A stretch of DNA of 8,498 nucleotides from Bordetella parapertussis (lineage in GTDB: Bacteria > Pseudomonadota > Gammaproteobacteria > Burkholderiales > CAIKXV01). The notes below the pieces were generated by a model that had not been told where the DNA came from, did no database searches, and was given only the letters and a program-made list of their open reading frames with translations. Made by a program: the position numbers and the translations under genes. The stretch is taken from the NCBI GenBank assembly GCA_945877995.1, contig CAMDXD010000156.1, positions 1 to 8,498 of the forward strand. Reading direction: 5' to 3'. Positions 6,865 to 8,498 of the stretch are shown in pieces (within the stretch, counting starts at the first letter, position 1; the number at the start of each line of letters is the position of its first letter).

Positions 6865-8061
6865 ATGAGTGCATCCCCTGAGCGCCGCCCCCTCGACGGG
6901 ATCACCGTGGTCTCGGTCGAACAGGCCGTCGCCGCGCCGTTCGCCGCGCGCCAGCTGGGCGACCTCGGCGCGCGCGTGATCAAGGTCGAACGGCCCGACG
7001 GTGGCGACTTTGCGCGCGGCTACGACAAGGCGGTCGACGGACAGTCGGCCTATTTCGTCTGGCTCAACCGCAACAAGGAATCGCTGTCGCTCGACCTGAA
7101 GCAGGCGGCTGCACGCGAGGCACTGCACCGACTGGTCGAGCGGGCAGACGTGTTCATCCAGAACCTCGCGCCGGGCGCGGTCGAGCGGCTGGGTTTCGGG
7201 GCGGCAGCGCTGCGCGCGAAACACCCGCGGCTGGTCACCTGCGATATCTCGGGCTACGGCGCAACCGGCCCGTATGCCGACAAGAAGGCCTACGACCTGC
7301 TGATCCAGAGCGAATCCGGCGTGCTCTCGGTCACCGGCACTGCTGAGACTCCGTGCAAGGTCGGGGTGTCGATCGCCGATATCGCCACCGGCATGCATGC
7401 CTATTCGGCGATCCTCGCGGCGCTCTACCGGCGCGAGCGCGACGGCTGCGGTGCGCACATCGAGGTGCCGATGTTCGACTGCCTGGTCGAGTGGAACAGC
7501 CACCCGGTGTACTACACACACTACTCCGGCAATGCGCCGCGGCGCAGCGGGCCCGACCACGCGACGATCGTGCCGTACGGAAAGTTCGACTGCGCCGACG
7601 GCCACAGCGTGATGCTCGGCCTGCAGAACGAGCGCGAGTGGGCCGTGTTCTGCGACAAGGTACTCGGCCGCCCGGAACTTGCACGCGACGACCGCTACGA
7701 CAGCAACACCAAGCGCACCGAGCGGCGCGCCGAGATGATGGTGATCTTCCAGTCGGTGTTCTCGCTGATCACTGCGGCGGAACTGGTCGCCCGGCTCGAT
7801 GCGGCGGGCATCGCCAATGGCCGCCTGAACACCCCAGCCGATGTCTGGGACCACCCGCAGCTGGCGGCGCGCGAACGCTGGCGCGAGGTCGAACATCCCG
7901 GCGGCACCATGCGCGCCGTCCTGCCGCCGGCCGCGTTCGACGATTTCGAGGCGGCGATGGCGCCGGTGCCGGCGCTGGCCGAGCATACCGACCGGATCCT
8001 GTCCGAACTCGGCTACAGCGCAGAATCCATCCGTTCGCTGCACGAGTCCCGCGCCGCCTGA
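6865..8061 (+). CDS. Family III CoA-transferase (CaiB/BaiF type)
   Basis: This 398-residue cytoplasmic enzyme is at the usual family length. It moves CoA from an acyl-CoA donor to a free carboxylic acid through an aspartyl-CoA anhydride intermediate. The N-terminal fold has VEQAVAAPFAARQLGDLGA (18-36), KVERPDGGDFAR (40-51) and NRNKESLSLDLK (68-79). SGYGATGPY (129-137) leads to AYDLLIQSESG, where D144 is the likely nucleophile by alignment with formyl-CoA transferase Asp169. VGVSIADIATGMHA (166-179) and a GYSAESIRSL tail complete the pattern. The ATG at 6865 lies 13 bases after the acyl-CoA dehydrogenase stop, behind a weak GGCGG ribosome site. An ATG at 6823 would add 14 residues and overlap the previous gene, with no clear support. 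The pairing suggests that the acid is activated here and then oxidised by the dehydrogenase. Itaconate-, succinate- and oxalate-specific relatives exist; specificity here is unknown. Confidence 0.95.
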   Translation: MSASPERRPLDGITVVSVEQAVAAPFAARQLGDLGARVIKVERPDGGDFARGYDKAVDGQSAYFVWLNRNKESLSLDLKQAAAREALHRLVERADVFIQNLAPGAVERLGFGAAALRAKHPRLVTCDISGYGATGPYADKKAYDLLIQSESGVLSVTGTAETPCKVGVSIADIATGMHAYSAILAALYRRERDGCGAHIEVPMFDCLVEWNSHPVYYTHYSGNAPRRSGPDHATIVPYGKFDCADGHSVMLGLQNEREWAVFCDKVLGRPELARDDRYDSNTKRTERRAEMMVIFQSVFSLITAAELVARLDAAGIANGRLNTPADVWDHPQLAARERWREVEHPGGTMRAVLPPAAFDDFEAAMAPVPALAEHTDRILSELGYSAESIRSLHESRAA

Positions 8062-8122
8062 GCGGGGCATTGACGGGACGGCGCTTGCGATGCACGGCAG
8101 CGCAGCCCCGATCGGCACACTT

Positions 8123-8128
8123 GAGGAG
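8123..8128 (+). promoter_or_regulatory. Ribosome binding site deciding the MmgE/PrpD start
   Basis: GAGGAG lies nine bases before ATG 8138 and is the strongest Shine-Dalgarno match on the plus strand here. An in-frame ATG at 8090 would add 16 residues but would place this site inside the coding sequence, and it has only a weak GGGACGG upstream. Confidence 0.65.
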
Positions 8129-8137
8129 CAACCGAAG

Positions 8138-8498
8138 ATGACCAACCCGTCCACCTCACCGGCGGCAGGCGAGACTGCCATGCTGTCGGCATTCCTGGCT
8201 TCGCTGCGCTACGAGCAGATCCCGGCAGACGTGGTCGCACGCTGTGAAGACCTGTTCCTCGACTGGTTGGCATGCGCGATCGCCGGGCGCACGGCCCGCC
8301 CGGTGAATATCCTGGAATCGTTCGCGACTGCCATGGGCCCGGCCGCTGCCAGCCCCGCGACCGGCGCCCAGGTGCTCACCAACCGCACGTTCTCGTCGCC
8401 GCTGTTCGCGGCGATGGTCAACGCGGCCGCATCGCACGTCGTCGAGCAGGACGACCTGCACAACAGCTCGGTGCTGCATCCGGCGACCGTGGTGTTCC
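8138..8498 (+). CDS. MmgE/PrpD family protein, N-terminal part only
   Basis: An open frame from ATG 8138 runs off the right edge, giving 120 complete codons of a protein that is normally around 450 residues. Visible family marks are the first helices with DLFLDWLACAIAG (38-50) and the conserved NAAASHVVEQDDLHNSSV stretch (95-112) leading to LHPATVVF (113-120), with acidic D105-D106, H108 and H114 in the usual active-site order. Known members include 2-methylcitrate dehydratase (PrpD) and cis-aconitate decarboxylase, acting on di- and tricarboxylic acids; many relatives are uncharacterised. It follows the CoA-transferase by 76 bases on the same strand and is probably the third gene of that operon. 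This hints that the substrate handled by the operon is a di- or polycarboxylate, though that is inference. Family call is secure despite truncation; the reaction is open. Confidence 0.9.
   Translation, partial: MTNPSTSPAAGETAMLSAFLASLRYEQIPADVVARCEDLFLDWLACAIAGRTARPVNILESFATAMGPAAASPATGAQVLTNRTFSSPLFAAMVNAAASHVVEQDDLHNSSVLHPATVVF

Noticed and set aside
5589..6983. Minus-strand open frame of 464 codons opposite the acyl-CoA dehydrogenase
   Set aside because: It is antisense to a clear enzyme gene and its translation shows no family pattern. Long antisense frames are expected in GC-rich DNA with strong third-position bias.
8070..8075. TTGACG resembling a -35 box before the MmgE/PrpD gene
   Set aside because: No -10-like hexamer lies at 16-18 bases downstream; the gene is more simply read as part of the upstream operon.
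6595..8181. Minus-strand open frame of 528 codons opposite the CoA-transferase
   Set aside because: Same reason: it mirrors the CoA-transferase codons, is low-complexity and Arg/Ala-rich, and matches nothing recognisable.

Overview
The window is GC-rich and densely coding, and it carries accessory carbon metabolism. Third codon positions are mostly G or C, intergenic gaps are short, and the central promoters look like sigma-70 promoters. This suggests a high-GC proteobacterium, perhaps a betaproteobacterium. That placement is inferred from composition and gene families only. No rRNA, tRNA, CRISPR, insertion sequence or phage signal was seen.

Layout. Positions 1-995 (+) hold the 3' part of a membrane protein that begins with what looks like the tail of an alpha/beta-hydrolase domain and continues with about seven hydrophobic segments. 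It converges, over a 34-base gap, on a four-gene minus-strand operon that reads leftward from about 5503 to 1030. In transcription order the operon encodes a small ThDP-binding decarboxylase alpha subunit, its beta subunit (both of the sulfopyruvate/phosphonopyruvate decarboxylase type), an NAD-type aldehyde dehydrogenase, and a full-length single-chain ThDP enzyme of the benzoylformate decarboxylase/acetolactate synthase superfamily. From a shared intergenic region (5504-5684) a plus-strand operon reads rightward: an acyl-CoA dehydrogenase, a family III (CaiB/BaiF) CoA-transferase and the start of an MmgE/PrpD protein that runs off the window.

How the genes could work together (inference). 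The minus-strand operon looks like a 2-oxoacid to aldehyde to carboxylic acid module with two different decarboxylases around one aldehyde dehydrogenase. The plus-strand operon looks like an acid to acyl-CoA to enoyl-CoA module, with an MmgE/PrpD dehydratase/decarboxylase-type enzyme. The two face each other across a very compact pair of divergent promoters (minus strand TTGACC-18 bp-TATGAT; plus strand TATAAT), which suggests joint control and possibly one catabolic route. The substrate cannot be read from the sequence. Points worth checking are the substituted catalytic positions in the acyl-CoA dehydrogenase and in the single-chain decarboxylase, and the pairing of a split and a fused ThDP decarboxylase in one operon.
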